Counted from the stretch's first letter, positions 9,169-19,113 are shown. The stretch: DNA of 64,000 nt from UBA2421 sp002343075 (GCA_937982565.1 CALJLN010000047.1:1-64000); one strand, 5' to 3'. Program-made: numbers and translations. Notes: generated by a model not told the origin, from the sequence alone.

Positions 9169-9738
9169 CTACGACGCAGCAGTGTAGCCGTCGGTGAGCA
9201 GATTGAGGGAGCCTGTCTCAGGGTCCATGATGAGGCCGTGAACCACGATATCGCGCGGCAGCAAAGGATGATTGCGGATGATCTCGACGCTGCCGCGCAC
9301 ACTCCCTTCCACGCTGTCAAACCCTCGAAGCCAGTTTTTCAGGTCAATTCCGGCGTGGGCGAGCGTCTTGAGCATCTTCTCGCTGACGCCACGATCACGC
9401 GCCTTCTGCAGGATGGCGTCGCAGCTCAGGCCGGTCATCCCGCAGCCATGGTGTCCTACCACAAACACCTCGGTCGCACCCAGTTCATAAACCGCAACCA
9501 GAATGCTACGCATCGCACTACCGAACGGGTGCGATACCTGGGCGCCGGCGATCTTGATGATTTTCACATCACCCTGACCAAAGTTCATGGCCCGCGGGAG
9601 CAACTCAACCAGCCGCGTATCCATGCATGTCAAAACGACCATCTTCTTATTGGGAAAACGGTCGGTCAGATAGTTGGCATACTCCTTCGCGGCGACGAAT
9701 GCCTCGTTGTGGGAGAGAATATCCTGTAGCAGTGACAT
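9169..9738 (-). CDS. beta-class carbonic anhydrase
   Basis: A 189-residue beta-carbonic anhydrase that interconverts CO2 and bicarbonate in the cytoplasm. Zinc ligands are visible: Cys38 within TCMDTR (Asp40/Arg42 dyad), His96 and Cys99 within VVGHHGCGMT. Length matches the short clade that includes Mycobacterium and Firmicutes type enzymes. A convergent gap of only 18 bases separates it from the glycosidase gene. No partner gene suggests a special role such as bicarbonate supply for a carboxylase. Confidence 0.92.
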   Translation of the reverse strand: MSLLQDILSHNEAFVAAKEYANYLTDRFPNKKMVVLTCMDTRLVELLPRAMNFGQGDVKIIKIAGAQVSHPFGSAMRSILVAVYELGATEVFVVGHHGCGMTGLSCDAILQKARDRGVSEKMLKTLAHAGIDLKNWLRGFDSVEGSVRGSVEIIRNHPLLPRDIVVHGLIMDPETGSLNLLTDGYTAAS

Positions 9739-9862
9739 GTCTAACTTTGCTCCATATGTTGATGGGAATACCGACTAACAGAGATAACGCCGATGAGCGA
9801 AACATGCCAGCGTCCAAAAATTGCTTGACGATAAGAGCCGATCAATGCGACGATAGCCCGCG

Positions 9863-10414
9863 ATGGATCTGGTCGATGCACGAAAGCTCGCACGCTCGTT
9901 GATGGATCAACACGGACTCGCCGCGTGGCAGTTTGATTTTGATCACGCCCGTCGGCGGTTCGGGGCCTGCTTTGTGACCCGGCGCGCCATCACACTCTCG
10001 GCCTATCTTGTTCATCTCAACACCGAAGCGGAAGTGCGCGACACAATTTTGCATGAAATCGCCCATGCGCTCACGCCCGGCGACGGGCACGGCGCCCGCT
10101 GGAAGGCCATGTGCGTACGACTGGGCGCAAAGCCAGAACGCTGCTTCAAAGAAGCCGATGGCGTGAAGACGGTGCGAACGCGTTTACGCGTCGGCTGCGC
10201 CCGCTGCGGATGGTGGGCAAATCGGCACCGCATGACATGGGCGGTGCGCCTCTGTCGGAAGTGTCGAAAGCCGATTCAGTGGGAACATGTGGGTTCGGGC
10301 AAACGCTACGAGATTCAATCGGTGCCCGGCGGATTTCAGGCGGTGCAAGTTGCGGTGGCACAAGCTGCGGCTGGGCCAATGGCCGCGTCCGAGACGGCGG
10401 AGTCGCTACTTTGA
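9863..10414 (+). CDS. SprT-like zinc metallopeptidase
   Basis: A 183-residue SprT-like protein. The zinc-metallopeptidase motif HEIAH is at residues 64-68, followed by GDGHGARWKAMC, the conserved H-G-x-x-W of the SprT/Spartan fold. A C-terminal zinc ribbon is given by CARCGWW and CRKCRKP. In eukaryotes Spartan digests DNA-protein crosslinks; bacterial SprT proteins are little characterised, so a protein-quality or DNA-repair role is only inferred. The last nine bases overlap the convergent adenylate cyclase gene. Confidence 0.85.
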   Translation: MDLVDARKLARSLMDQHGLAAWQFDFDHARRRFGACFVTRRAITLSAYLVHLNTEAEVRDTILHEIAHALTPGDGHGARWKAMCVRLGAKPERCFKEADGVKTVRTRLRVGCARCGWWANRHRMTWAVRLCRKCRKPIQWEHVGSGKRYEIQSVPGGFQAVQVAVAQAAAGPMAASETAESLL

Positions 10415-13285
10415 TTCCAGCACAATCGTCCCATCCCAATCTGCCGGAGGTGGTTCGATTAGAAATTCTCTGGCCTGCTGCAGATAAAGAGCGGTGAACT
10501 TGCTCGATCCGAACTCGTCCTGCATGCGATCGGCGATTTTGATCACATTCTCAAAATCCCGCGCCATAAACGCGTCCACGACCTCTTTTGTGACGGCGGC
10601 CAGGCGGGATTGTTGCTCCGTAGCGTCTTTCAACAGGCAGAGAGGCTCGTAAGTCATCACGCCCTGGCTCTTGCCCACTACCTGCAGCTTGGCGATCGGA
10701 CGATGCAGTACACCCTCGCCAGCCAGTTCGATGGTGCGCTCGACGCAGAGCATGCGCGAGCCGAGGGCCTTGTTGGCCGATTCGAGCCGGGCGGCGAGGT
10801 TGACGTTGTCGCCGAGCACGGTGTAGTCGCTTGCCTCGTGATTCTCGCCGATCGAACCCGCATCACCGGCGATCATGTTGCCCGTGACAATGCCGGCCCG
10901 CATCGCAACTTTCGGTAACTTCTGCTCCAGCAATGCTTTATTGAAGTCTTCCACTTCCTGCTGCATCTCGATGACGGTAAGCAGCGAATCGCGCGCGTGG
11001 TTGGGATTATCAACTGGCGCATTGTAGAAGAACATGATTCCGTCGCCGAGAAACTTGTTCCATGTGCCCCTATGCCGCCGGATGATGGGCATCATTCGGC
11101 TCATGTAAAGGTTCAGGAGCGGGACGGTACGCTCCTGCAGCTTTTCGCTGATCGTGGTGAACCCGGCGAGGTCGGTGAAGACCACCGTCATATCACGCAC
11201 TTCTCCATCAAAGTGCACGCGGTCGGGGTCTTCGACGAGGAAGTTAACAATCGCCGGATCGACATACCCGCTGAACCGCTTGGTGATACGCGATCGCTCG
11301 GCGGACTCGAATATGTAGCGGTAGAGTGTGAGAATGCCCCAGACCACGCTCGCGGCGACGAATGCCCCCGCCGCCGGCACAATCCAGTTGCTGAAATCGA
11401 AGAGCAGCAGGCCGTTAATCAGGCCGTACACAAGTGCGAGCACGAGTGTCGCCACCAGCGCGCGATAGGATGGTAGGAATGCCACGAAGAGCGTGACCAG
11501 CGCGCCCATCATTGCGGTGATGATCGGGGCAAGCCACGGGGGTGAGCGCTGCCAGAAAGTCTGTGTCAGAATTGAGTTAACCGCAACGCCCTGGATGACG
11601 ACCCCGGGGCATTGTGCGTGAAGGCAGGTCGGATAGTAGTCGTAGCTCCCCGCAGCCGCCCAGCCTACCATGACGATCTTGCCTTCGAGTTTCTGCCGCA
11701 ACTCGTTCTGAATTGCGAGAAGGCGCTCCTGAAAATAGTCATTCTGCTCAAGGACATTCTTCATCGCATCGATTGATGCCACGAGCCTTTGGTCGCGCTC
11801 GTCGAGTTGTTCTGCCCCCAGCTTTCGGAGTTCGTCCACACCCGGCATGAGGAATTCATCGGAGAGGATTGCTTTGAGCATTTGTGATCGCGCTTCCGAT
11901 GTGGCATCGTCCCACTGCGCCTTTAGCTGCTGCTCTTTGTTCGCCCCCGCCAGGATGCCGATGTTGACGTAAAGCCACGCATCGCGTGCCCGGCTTTCGT
12001 TGGTTGTGATCGCTTCGCGAAACTGCTGCACGCGCCAGACATTTCGTATCGACTCCTGCTGCGCGGGCCGGGCGAAACTCTTCCAGTCGTAGATGCTCCA
12101 CCATTCTTTGCCCCGGTCGCCGAACCACGGAAGATCCATGAAGCCGCCGACAGGTCCAAACTTTTCGGGACGCTCTATGCGGATGGGGATTTCGATGTCG
12201 GCAAGGCCCTCGCGGGGGAGAATGATGCGGTCCTCTTCGAGGCGAATTGTCTCGATCTTTACATCGAGCGCCGCACACGCAGTCGCCAGGGCCATATGCG
12301 GGTAGAGCTTTCCACGGTAGTTGGCAATCAAAGGCACTTGCCGGACAACCGCATCATTGCTGCTGGGAACAAAATCGACATACCCCGAGTAAGCCGCCGA
12401 CGACGATAGCACCGGGATCGGTGCGAGCATCGCATGAATCTGAGCCTTCAACAGCGGCGGGGCGGAAGTTGGGATCGGGCGCATGAACCGATCGAGCGTG
12501 CGTATCGCGTTGACGCGAACGACTGATTTTGCGGTGAGCAGATAAGCGTCGGATCGCAACCCCGCCGCTGCGGTCTTCGGGGCGACTCGTTGCAGGATCG
12601 CGTCAAAGCTCTGCACGCCTTCGCTGACTAATTCATCGACGCGCTGAAGCATCGCTTCCGACTGCAATGCCAGAAACTCGTCGCGGATGATGGTGGTGAG
12701 CTGAAAATCGTCCTTGAAACCGTCGGCGATCAGCAGGGCGCGCAGCGCGTCGGACTCGATCTCCAGGTCATTCCTAAGGTGCTTCACCATCGCCGCGGTG
12801 ATGGGGGGGCGGGTGAGTTCGGCGAGTTGGCCCGCCGACGCAGGCACAAGAACATTTCCGGCTCGTTTAATGGTGGCTGCCAGGATGTCGTCGTGCTGGA
12901 GCGTGAGGTAGCTGCCGTCGGGTTGCAAAACACCACTCGGCTCTTGCGGTTCGGTCAGCAGTATATCGAGCGCAATGACCTTCGCGCCGGCCCCTTTTAG
13001 TTCATCGATGACGGCAGCCAGCTTTTCTCGAGGCCAGGGCCACCGACCGACCTCTTCCAGCGCGGGGTCGTCAATATGGTAGTGCACGATCGCCTTCGAA
13101 GGCGGTTCGCTGAAGTACTGGAATGCGTTCGCTCGGCGGTCGTAAATGTGCCGTTCGAGCGCATCCAAGGCCCCGGCATACTCCGCAGCCATGACGAGCA
13201 AGGTGAGGACGGCACCAAGGAGGAATGTCCGAGTCAGCAGCCGGCGTTGTACGACGGAGATGCGCAGATTGGAAAATCTCTGCAT
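10406..13285 (-). CDS. CHASE2-domain class III adenylate/guanylate cyclase
   Basis: A 959-residue membrane sensor. An N-terminal transmembrane helix (TFLLGAVLTLLVMAAEY) leads into a large periplasmic CHASE2 domain, with an inserted stretch not typical of the family around 440-530. Three closely spaced transmembrane helices near 585-660 follow, then a class III cyclase domain: FTDLAGFT with the first metal Asp, KFLGDGIMFFYN with the second, and DYTVLGDNVNLAARLE with the purine- and transition-state-binding residues. All catalytic residues appear present. It should make cAMP or cGMP in the cytoplasm in response to an external signal. The two cyclic-nucleotide-binding domains encoded at 61664-63976 make cyclic-nucleotide signalling in this organism plausible, but no direct link is shown. 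Confidence 0.9.
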   Translation of the reverse strand: MQRFSNLRISVVQRRLLTRTFLLGAVLTLLVMAAEYAGALDALERHIYDRRANAFQYFSEPPSKAIVHYHIDDPALEEVGRWPWPREKLAAVIDELKGAGAKVIALDILLTEPQEPSGVLQPDGSYLTLQHDDILAATIKRAGNVLVPASAGQLAELTRPPITAAMVKHLRNDLEIESDALRALLIADGFKDDFQLTTIIRDEFLALQSEAMLQRVDELVSEGVQSFDAILQRVAPKTAAAGLRSDAYLLTAKSVVRVNAIRTLDRFMRPIPTSAPPLLKAQIHAMLAPIPVLSSSAAYSGYVDFVPSSNDAVVRQVPLIANYRGKLYPHMALATACAALDVKIETIRLEEDRIILPREGLADIEIPIRIERPEKFGPVGGFMDLPWFGDRGKEWWSIYDWKSFARPAQQESIRNVWRVQQFREAITTNESRARDAWLYVNIGILAGANKEQQLKAQWDDATSEARSQMLKAILSDEFLMPGVDELRKLGAEQLDERDQRLVASIDAMKNVLEQNDYFQERLLAIQNELRQKLEGKIVMVGWAAAGSYDYYPTCLHAQCPGVVIQGVAVNSILTQTFWQRSPPWLAPIITAMMGALVTLFVAFLPSYRALVATLVLALVYGLINGLLLFDFSNWIVPAAGAFVAASVVWGILTLYRYIFESAERSRITKRFSGYVDPAIVNFLVEDPDRVHFDGEVRDMTVVFTDLAGFTTISEKLQERTVPLLNLYMSRMMPIIRRHRGTWNKFLGDGIMFFYNAPVDNPNHARDSLLTVIEMQQEVEDFNKALLEQKLPKVAMRAGIVTGNMIAGDAGSIGENHEASDYTVLGDNVNLAARLESANKALGSRMLCVERTIELAGEGVLHRPIAKLQVVGKSQGVMTYEPLCLLKDATEQQSRLAAVTKEVVDAFMARDFENVIKIADRMQDEFGSSKFTALYLQQAREFLIEPPPADWDGTIVLESK

Positions 13286-13482
13286 AGCGATTCACCCAAA
13301 AGCTTACCCGTGCCCGCTAACCGTCGCAATCGGAAGAATTTGCCTGCGACCGCCAACTTTTTTGTTGTATGTCGTGCCCGGTGCCGGTAGCCTACAGGGT
13401 GACACTTCTGCCGTCTCGACGGCGGTGACCACATCTGTGCTCGGTTGAGATTGCACTTCTCTGATTCGGTCTGGAGGAAAAA
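13286..13482. promoter_or_regulatory. divergent intergenic region of cyclase and PEP-CTERM genes
   Basis: A 197-base gap between two divergently transcribed genes must hold promoters for both. The plus-strand side ends with an excellent ribosome binding site (GGAGG, seven bases before ATG 13483). I cannot point to a convincing -35/-10 pair or an operator. Confidence 0.35.
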
Positions 13483-15987
13483 ATGGCGCGCTTTCACCCT
13501 TCTGAATGTCACCTGACTCGCTCGCGGGCTTCCGTTTTGGTCCAGGCGATGGCGCTGGCAGTGCCGACACTGGCGCTGGCTGGGGCCGGTTTTAACAGCG
13601 GGAGTGTGACGTGGAGTTGGGATGCCGACACCAACAGCGTCAACGGCGGGAAAACCAGTTTCACACAGGGTCCCGTCTCCTCAGGCGCCCTGCCGACAAG
13701 TCCGACATTTCAATTGAACAAGTCCGGCAGTTTTGGAAGCGCAGTGGCGACCGGCAAGGGGTCGATCGGATATGTTGCAAACGCGACGACCGCCAGTTGG
13801 ACCTTCGCAGGCGGGACAGGCGCTGCGCAGAACGATCCACTCAACCAGTTCACCGGCAACACGATTACAAAGGTCAATTTCGGCGGGTTGTATGACGTCA
13901 CCTCGCCGAGTTTTGGGCCGACCGGCGTGGGATATTTTTCTCTGACTGCAGCCGGGGTCGCGGGCGTGAGTGGTTCGACCGCAATCGATTTCAACGTGCA
14001 GTGGCGCCTCGGCGGGCCGACCGGAACGCTTTTGAGGTCGCAAGTTAACGATGGCACGACGTTCTTTGGTGGGGTGACCGGTCTCTCTTTCAGCAAGACC
14101 TTCACCTACGGCACCGCCTTCTCGCCATCTACGATCGGGACCACGAGCAAGATCTGGGTCGGCGGCTTCTTGTCGCTGCAAGCCTCCAACGGCGGAACTC
14201 CCAGCGACGTTGTCCCAATTCAGTTCGAGGCGTCCGCCGCCCCACCGACGGCTACTTTTTATGGTCCCGCGGGTGGTGCATCCGACTGGCATGACCCGAA
14301 CACCTGGGCCGTCCCAGACAATCCCGCTGCGGGCGTGTTTGCGTTCACCGAACCGGGTGCTCTGGTCCCGCAGATTCCGGATGGGCAGGGCATTCGTGCG
14401 CGAGTCGTCAATAATGCCAGCGAGCCCAGGGCGCTGGTCTTGAATGCCCCCGTCACCCTTGGAGCACTGCAGATTGACGAAAACAACAGCGTCTTTCTTG
14501 AGAGCGGCGCGGGCACGCAGAGCCTCAACATGGACGCAACGACCGGAAATGCCAGCATCTTCATCGGTGCCACCGCCGGCCGGGGGATACACTCGATCAG
14601 CACCGAGCTAATTCTTGACGACTCGCTCGACATTCGCGTCGAAACCGATCAACCCGGAAGCGGGCAGGGGAGCGTGCTCATCATCGACGGGCCGATCGGT
14701 GCCAACGGCGGGCCACGCGATATCAACGTCAGCGGCGGGGGGGTGCTGGTCTTAAACCAGGGCAATTTTTACGACGGCAACCTCAACATCAGCGACGGGG
14801 GCACTGTTCGCGCCAACTCCAGCGGCGCTCTCAGCAGCGGCGGGGCATTCGTTGGCAATGGTCGCCTCGAAATCAACGATTCCCAGCCGTTTTTCAGCAC
14901 CGGCAGCCAGATGAGCATTGAATCGGGCGGCGTGCTTGTGCTCGGTGTCGCAACTTTCGGAAACGCACAGGCGGTTATCGCACCGGGGGGTGGATTTGCG
15001 GCAAATCCGGGCATTCTCTCGCAGCTAAGCGTGGGGCCAGGTTCGGGTATACTCCTCTCGCCCGGTTCGTTTGTCGGCCACGAGAACATCGACACATCCC
15101 CGGCGACCAACCCGTCGGGCCTCGGGTCAAGCCCGATCTACCTCTACGGCCTCTCCGCCGACGCGACAACGCTGGGGTCGAGCAACATCACCGTTGGGCT
15201 GAGCAGCAGCAGTCCGTGGGTCGGCCTGAGTTCCGACGGGATTGATCGCGCATACGGCACCGACCCGAATGACCCCAATGCCCCGATTCTGCAGTTCCTC
15301 GGCAGCGGTCGGTTGGTGGCAATTGGGGGCGATCTGGACATCAACGCACGAATCTTCGGTGGGTCAGAGACATCAGTGCAGATCTCCGGTTCGGGTGTCG
15401 TCGGCATCAACTCCACCAACAACCAGTTTGAAGGATTCATCGATGTTCTGCCCGACGGCGCGCTACGGGTGGATGGAACCCTGCCGCAGTTGCAGTCGAT
15501 ACTCGTGAGTGGCATTCTCGGGGGTAACGGCAGCCTTGCGGGCACGGTCATTGTTGACAACCAGGGCCGGCTCGATCCGGGGATGAACAAGTACAACAGT
15601 GCCCTCGGCGAATTGACAGTGCATGACCTGCAATTGTCGAATCTATCGGTGCTCGAGTTTGAGTTCGGTGAGTTTGACAGCGATCAGGTGAGTGTCTTGG
15701 GAACACTGACACTCGACGGCGAGCTACTCATCAGCCAGTTGCAGGATTTCGATAATCAGGGAGTCTACACGCTGTTTACCTACAGCGGCGCGCTGATCGA
15801 TAACGGTCTGACGATCAGCCCGCTGAGCCAGCCGATCGACGGTGTGCCGGCGGAATTGGCGGCATCCATCTTGATTATCCCGAACATCGGCGGCCCCGGC
15901 GGGGTCGTCGTGCTTTCGGTGCCCGAGCCAGGCACCGTCGGACTCCTCACGGCGGGTGCGGGATTATTGCTGCGCAGACGCCGGTGA
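13483..15987 (+). CDS. large PEP-CTERM beta-strand surface protein (paralog 1)
   Basis: An 834-residue exported protein. A long N-terminal signal (hydrophobic core VLVQAMALAVPTLALAGA) leads into a beta-rich globular region up to about 250, then a region of repeated short G/N/S-rich beta segments (INVSGGGVLVLNQGN-type, resembling autotransporter-associated beta-strand repeats) to about 720. The end is VPEPGTVGLLTAGAGLLLRRRR, a textbook PEP-CTERM sorting signal: it is cut by exosortase and the protein is presumably delivered to the envelope or exopolysaccharide. It is 45% or more alike in its first 250 residues to the next gene by eye (shared WSWDADTNS, PTFQLN, VPI.FEASAAPPTAT). Function unknown; probably structural. 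Confidence 0.85.
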   Translation: MARFHPSECHLTRSRASVLVQAMALAVPTLALAGAGFNSGSVTWSWDADTNSVNGGKTSFTQGPVSSGALPTSPTFQLNKSGSFGSAVATGKGSIGYVANATTASWTFAGGTGAAQNDPLNQFTGNTITKVNFGGLYDVTSPSFGPTGVGYFSLTAAGVAGVSGSTAIDFNVQWRLGGPTGTLLRSQVNDGTTFFGGVTGLSFSKTFTYGTAFSPSTIGTTSKIWVGGFLSLQASNGGTPSDVVPIQFEASAAPPTATFYGPAGGASDWHDPNTWAVPDNPAAGVFAFTEPGALVPQIPDGQGIRARVVNNASEPRALVLNAPVTLGALQIDENNSVFLESGAGTQSLNMDATTGNASIFIGATAGRGIHSISTELILDDSLDIRVETDQPGSGQGSVLIIDGPIGANGGPRDINVSGGGVLVLNQGNFYDGNLNISDGGTVRANSSGALSSGGAFVGNGRLEINDSQPFFSTGSQMSIESGGVLVLGVATFGNAQAVIAPGGGFAANPGILSQLSVGPGSGILLSPGSFVGHENIDTSPATNPSGLGSSPIYLYGLSADATTLGSSNITVGLSSSSPWVGLSSDGIDRAYGTDPNDPNAPILQFLGSGRLVAIGGDLDINARIFGGSETSVQISGSGVVGINSTNNQFEGFIDVLPDGALRVDGTLPQLQSILVSGILGGNGSLAGTVIVDNQGRLDPGMNKYNSALGELTVHDLQLSNLSVLEFEFGEFDSDQVSVLGTLTLDGELLISQLQDFDNQGVYTLFTYSGALIDNGLTISPLSQPIDGVPAELAASILIIPNIGGPGGVVVLSVPEPGTVGLLTAGAGLLLRRRR

Positions 15988-16258
15988 TTCTCGCTGCGTG
16001 TCGCTCGCGCACCACGGACCTTCGGCGGACCTTCGTCGAACGCGCCAAACGCCCCGAGCCAGACCGCAGGTTACCCATTTTGCCCAAAGCCCGCTCCATC
16101 TGCAAAAGTTGGGGTGCTATGGTTTGTTTTCTCACATTTTCTTTGCTCTCTAGACCGCAGCAGAGTAGATTTTTCAGCGGGTTGGAGGGCTGCCGGTTTG
16201 CTCGATCGGTAGCTTCCTCGTTCCAATCCATGCTCTGAGGTTTGAGGGAGAATTGAAG

Positions 16259-18850
16259 ATGGTTGGACGATTCAACGCGCGCAAAATGCGCGCCGTGGTG
16301 GGTCATGTTGTGGCATTGTCGCTGCCTGCGATTTCGCTCGCCGGCGCTGCTTTTTCAAGCGGAAGCGCCACCTGGAGTTGGGATGCCGACACCAATAGCG
16401 CGCTCGGCGGCAAGACTACGTTCGCCATCGCGCCCCCGTCCTCTTCGTTGCTGCCGGGAAGCCCTACGTTTCAACTAAACCGTACTGGTAGTTCCGCAGG
16501 GGGCAGCGCGACTGGCAAAGGGTCCATTGGTCATGTGGCTAACTCAACGACCACAAGCTGGACATTTGCAGGCGGCAGCGGTGCCGCGCAAGCCGATCCT
16601 ACGAATGTCTTTACCGGCGATACCATCACCAAGGTGCGCTTCGGCGGGCTTTTTGATGTCACGGGGAGCGGGTTTGGCCCGACTGCGGTTGGGTACTTTT
16701 CGCTGACGGTCGCCGGCACGGCGGGGGTTGGCGGCTCGACGCAGGTCGCGTTCGACATGCAATGGCGAAAGAATGGCCCGAATGGCGCGCTGCTGCGTTC
16801 GGCCATCTCCAACGGCACCACGTTCTTCGGTGGCGGATCGCCGACACCGTTTAGCGCGACCTATACCTATGCCTCACCGTTCGCGCCGTCGAGCGTCTCG
16901 GCGAGCGATGATATCTGGGTCGGCGGGTCGCTCACGTTCATCGCCGACAACAGCGGTACGCCAAGCGATGTCGTACCAATCCACTTTGAAGCCTCCGCCG
17001 CGCCGCCGACGGCAACTTCGTTTCTCACTACAGGCACCGGCGACTGGTTCAACCCAGGGGTATGGCAGGCACCGAATAACCCCGCTGCTGGCATCTTCAG
17101 TTTCCAGGAGCCAAATGCTGCGGTGCCCATTGTTCCCAATGCCATCGGGGAGCGCGCGCGGTTTGTGAATGTTGGATCCACAGGCCGAACGCTGCAGCTG
17201 AGCCAGGATGTCACCCTCGGTTCCCTGCTGATTGATGACGACAATGCCGTCAATATTGAAAACCTCCCGGGGCAGGCGTTTACAACAACCTTCGACACGC
17301 TCGCGCACAACGCCACGATTCATATCGGTGCCGGCAGCGGCAGCGGAGAACATCGGCTCGATTCCAATGTCGTGCTGGCCAGAGATCTTGAACTGCGTGT
17401 GGAATCACCCGATCCTGTAACCGGCGGGGGTTCGCAATTCACCTTTGCGAGAGCGATCACCAATGCAGGTGGGGCCGGCGGGACGCCGCGCAACGTCACC
17501 ATCAGCGGCGGGGGGACGGTCAACTACCTCGTCGCCAATGATTACCGTGGAGTCACCGATGTGATCGACGGAGGCAATCTTCGAGTTGCCTCGGCGGGCG
17601 GGTTGGGAACCGCTTCGGCAAACGTCCGCGATGGAAGCATCTCGCTCGATACATCGACGCCATTTTCCCCGGTAACAGTTGGGCAGATCTTCGTGCGCGA
17701 AGGCGGAATTGTCCGCCTGGCAATGCCATTCCAGCAAGCGGGCACCATCTCGCTGAATGGCCGCCTCGCAGGCGTGTCGGGTTCGCCCGCGGTGCTCGGT
17801 GCGCTGACGTTGTCGCAAAGCGGAATTGGAAACCTCGATGCCGGCAACGGCGGGTTCATCGGGCACACCGTGTTTGATCTTTCACCGGCCGGCAATCCGG
17901 CGGGGCTTACCAACAACGCGCTGCACACATTCGGCGTCTCGGCAAACTTTTCCGGCGGGCAGATCGAGCCTTCTATCGCCATTGGAAGCGGCAGCAACAG
18001 CCCGTGGATGGGCCTCGGCGGCGACCGGGGAACATTCGTGTTTGGCACACCAGGCACTCAAACCGGAGTGGTTCGCATCGCGGGCAGAGCGGAAATCAGC
18101 AGCCTCGGGGGCGAGTTTATCGTCAACAGCCGGCTGACCAGCTTCGAGGGGGGCGACCTCCACATCACTGGCGGCGGGATCGTCGCTCTCAATTCCGTCG
18201 ACAGCGATTACCAGGGGAGAATCACCGTTTCCCCCGGCGCCAATCTCCGGGTCGATGGCGCAATCCCCAATATCGCCTCCATCACGGTCCAGCCCGGTGC
18301 TACCTTCGGCGGGAACGGATCTGTCGCCCCGAACCTGCCCCGGCCGACCACCGCCGGCCCTGACGGCGTCGCTTTCGGAACGGTTCGAGTCTTGTCCGGC
18401 GGGATGCTGGACCCTGGGCTGAACACGTTCAACAATGCGCTCGGAGTAATCACGCTCCCGAATGTGGAGATGGAAGAGGGTGCGATTCTTGAATTCGAGT
18501 TTGCCGGTCCCGGCGGACCGCTCGATACCTTCAACGATCGGCTTTTTGTCACCGGTGATCTCATCCTCGACGGCGAGCTGGTCATCAATCAGCTTCAGAA
18601 TTTTGACAATGCTAGCGAGTATACGCTGATTGACTACGCCCGGACCATCGTCAACAACGGGTTGGTCGTCAGCCCCACGAGCCAGGAGATTTTCGGCCTG
18701 CCCGCTGTCGAAATGGCGCAAATCGTCATCATCCCGAACGATGGCATGCCCGGCGGGCGCGTGGTGCTGCAGATCGTCCCTGAACCGGCCTCCGCAGGCC
18801 TGCTCGCACTGGGTGCGCTGCTGACAACCCGCCGTCGCCGCGGGGTATGA
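16259..18850 (+). CDS. large PEP-CTERM beta-strand surface protein (paralog 2)
   Basis: A tandem paralog of the preceding gene, about 863 residues, with the same plan: signal peptide (VVGHVVALSLPAISLAGA), N-terminal module with GSATWSWDADTNS and FEASAAPPTAT, long Gly/Asn-rich beta-repeat region, and a PEP-CTERM tail VPEPASAGLLALGALLTTRRRRGV. ATG 16259 is preferred over an in-frame TTG two codons earlier because GGGAG lies eight bases upstream. The 265-base gap to its paralog suggests its own promoter. The paired copies have diverged most in the middle repeats. No enzymatic motif is visible. Confidence 0.85.
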   Translation: MVGRFNARKMRAVVGHVVALSLPAISLAGAAFSSGSATWSWDADTNSALGGKTTFAIAPPSSSLLPGSPTFQLNRTGSSAGGSATGKGSIGHVANSTTTSWTFAGGSGAAQADPTNVFTGDTITKVRFGGLFDVTGSGFGPTAVGYFSLTVAGTAGVGGSTQVAFDMQWRKNGPNGALLRSAISNGTTFFGGGSPTPFSATYTYASPFAPSSVSASDDIWVGGSLTFIADNSGTPSDVVPIHFEASAAPPTATSFLTTGTGDWFNPGVWQAPNNPAAGIFSFQEPNAAVPIVPNAIGERARFVNVGSTGRTLQLSQDVTLGSLLIDDDNAVNIENLPGQAFTTTFDTLAHNATIHIGAGSGSGEHRLDSNVVLARDLELRVESPDPVTGGGSQFTFARAITNAGGAGGTPRNVTISGGGTVNYLVANDYRGVTDVIDGGNLRVASAGGLGTASANVRDGSISLDTSTPFSPVTVGQIFVREGGIVRLAMPFQQAGTISLNGRLAGVSGSPAVLGALTLSQSGIGNLDAGNGGFIGHTVFDLSPAGNPAGLTNNALHTFGVSANFSGGQIEPSIAIGSGSNSPWMGLGGDRGTFVFGTPGTQTGVVRIAGRAEISSLGGEFIVNSRLTSFEGGDLHITGGGIVALNSVDSDYQGRITVSPGANLRVDGAIPNIASITVQPGATFGGNGSVAPNLPRPTTAGPDGVAFGTVRVLSGGMLDPGLNTFNNALGVITLPNVEMEEGAILEFEFAGPGGPLDTFNDRLFVTGDLILDGELVINQLQNFDNASEYTLIDYARTIVNNGLVVSPTSQEIFGLPAVEMAQIVIIPNDGMPGGRVVLQIVPEPASAGLLALGALLTTRRRRGV

Positions 18851-18994
18851 TCTCGAAGGCGCACCACGACACGCGAGCTTGCGACGAGTAACCCGCTCCG
18901 CTGCCACCTTTGCTGGCTGCGGTCCGGCCCCGTCACGCGGCGCGCTCACCGCGGCGTGGACAATTGCCAGGCAATCGACGAAATTGCTGCCCGC

Positions 18995-19038
18995 GGGCCC
19001 GTAGCTCAACGGTTAGAGCAGGGGACTCATAATCCCTT
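18995..19038 (+). pseudogene. truncated CAU tRNA gene (5' half only)
   Basis: The sequence gives the acceptor 5' strand (GGGCCCG), an intact D arm (GCTC/GAGC), and the anticodon arm with CAT at 19028-19030. It then departs from tRNA sequence right after the anticodon stem: there is no T arm or acceptor 3' strand. It matches the complete tRNA at 34297-34369 except for three bases. It is therefore the chromosomal 5' half left behind when the element integrated. It may still be transcribed from the old promoter but cannot make a tRNA. Confidence 0.85.
19022..19038 (+). repeat. attL core (17-bp direct repeat)
   Basis: GGGACTCATAATCCCTT, identical to 34324-34340. It covers most of the anticodon stem-loop. 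Sequence to its left is chromosomal tRNA; to its right it becomes element DNA. Crossover must have occurred within this core. Confidence 0.85.
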
Positions 19039-19091
19039 TACCGCGCCCCAAAACCCCAACAAAAACGATACTTTCACCCCAAAACACCCCG

Positions 19092-19113
19092 GCGCAGCGC
19101 AATTGCAGCGCAA
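19092..19113 (+). repeat. left integrase arm-type site candidate
   Basis: Two tandem copies of GCAGCGCAA separated by two bases, with a third partial copy (GCAGCGCA) near 19126. The same 22-bp unit recurs in the same orientation at 34165-34186 inside the right end. Tyrosine recombinases of the lambda type bind short direct repeats in the arms of attP, so this is a good candidate; binding is inferred. Confidence 0.6.

Noticed and set aside
13681..14592. Long antisense open frame opposite the first PEP-CTERM gene
   Set aside because: It mirrors the codon structure of a well-supported plus-strand gene and shows no family motif; high GC makes such shadows common.
17882..19009. 375-residue minus-strand frame over the second PEP-CTERM gene and the tRNA remnant
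   Set aside because: No domain, runs through a tRNA sequence, and lies opposite a clear gene.
18995..19038. Left tRNA sequence as a functional tRNA gene
   Set aside because: T arm and acceptor 3' strand are absent.
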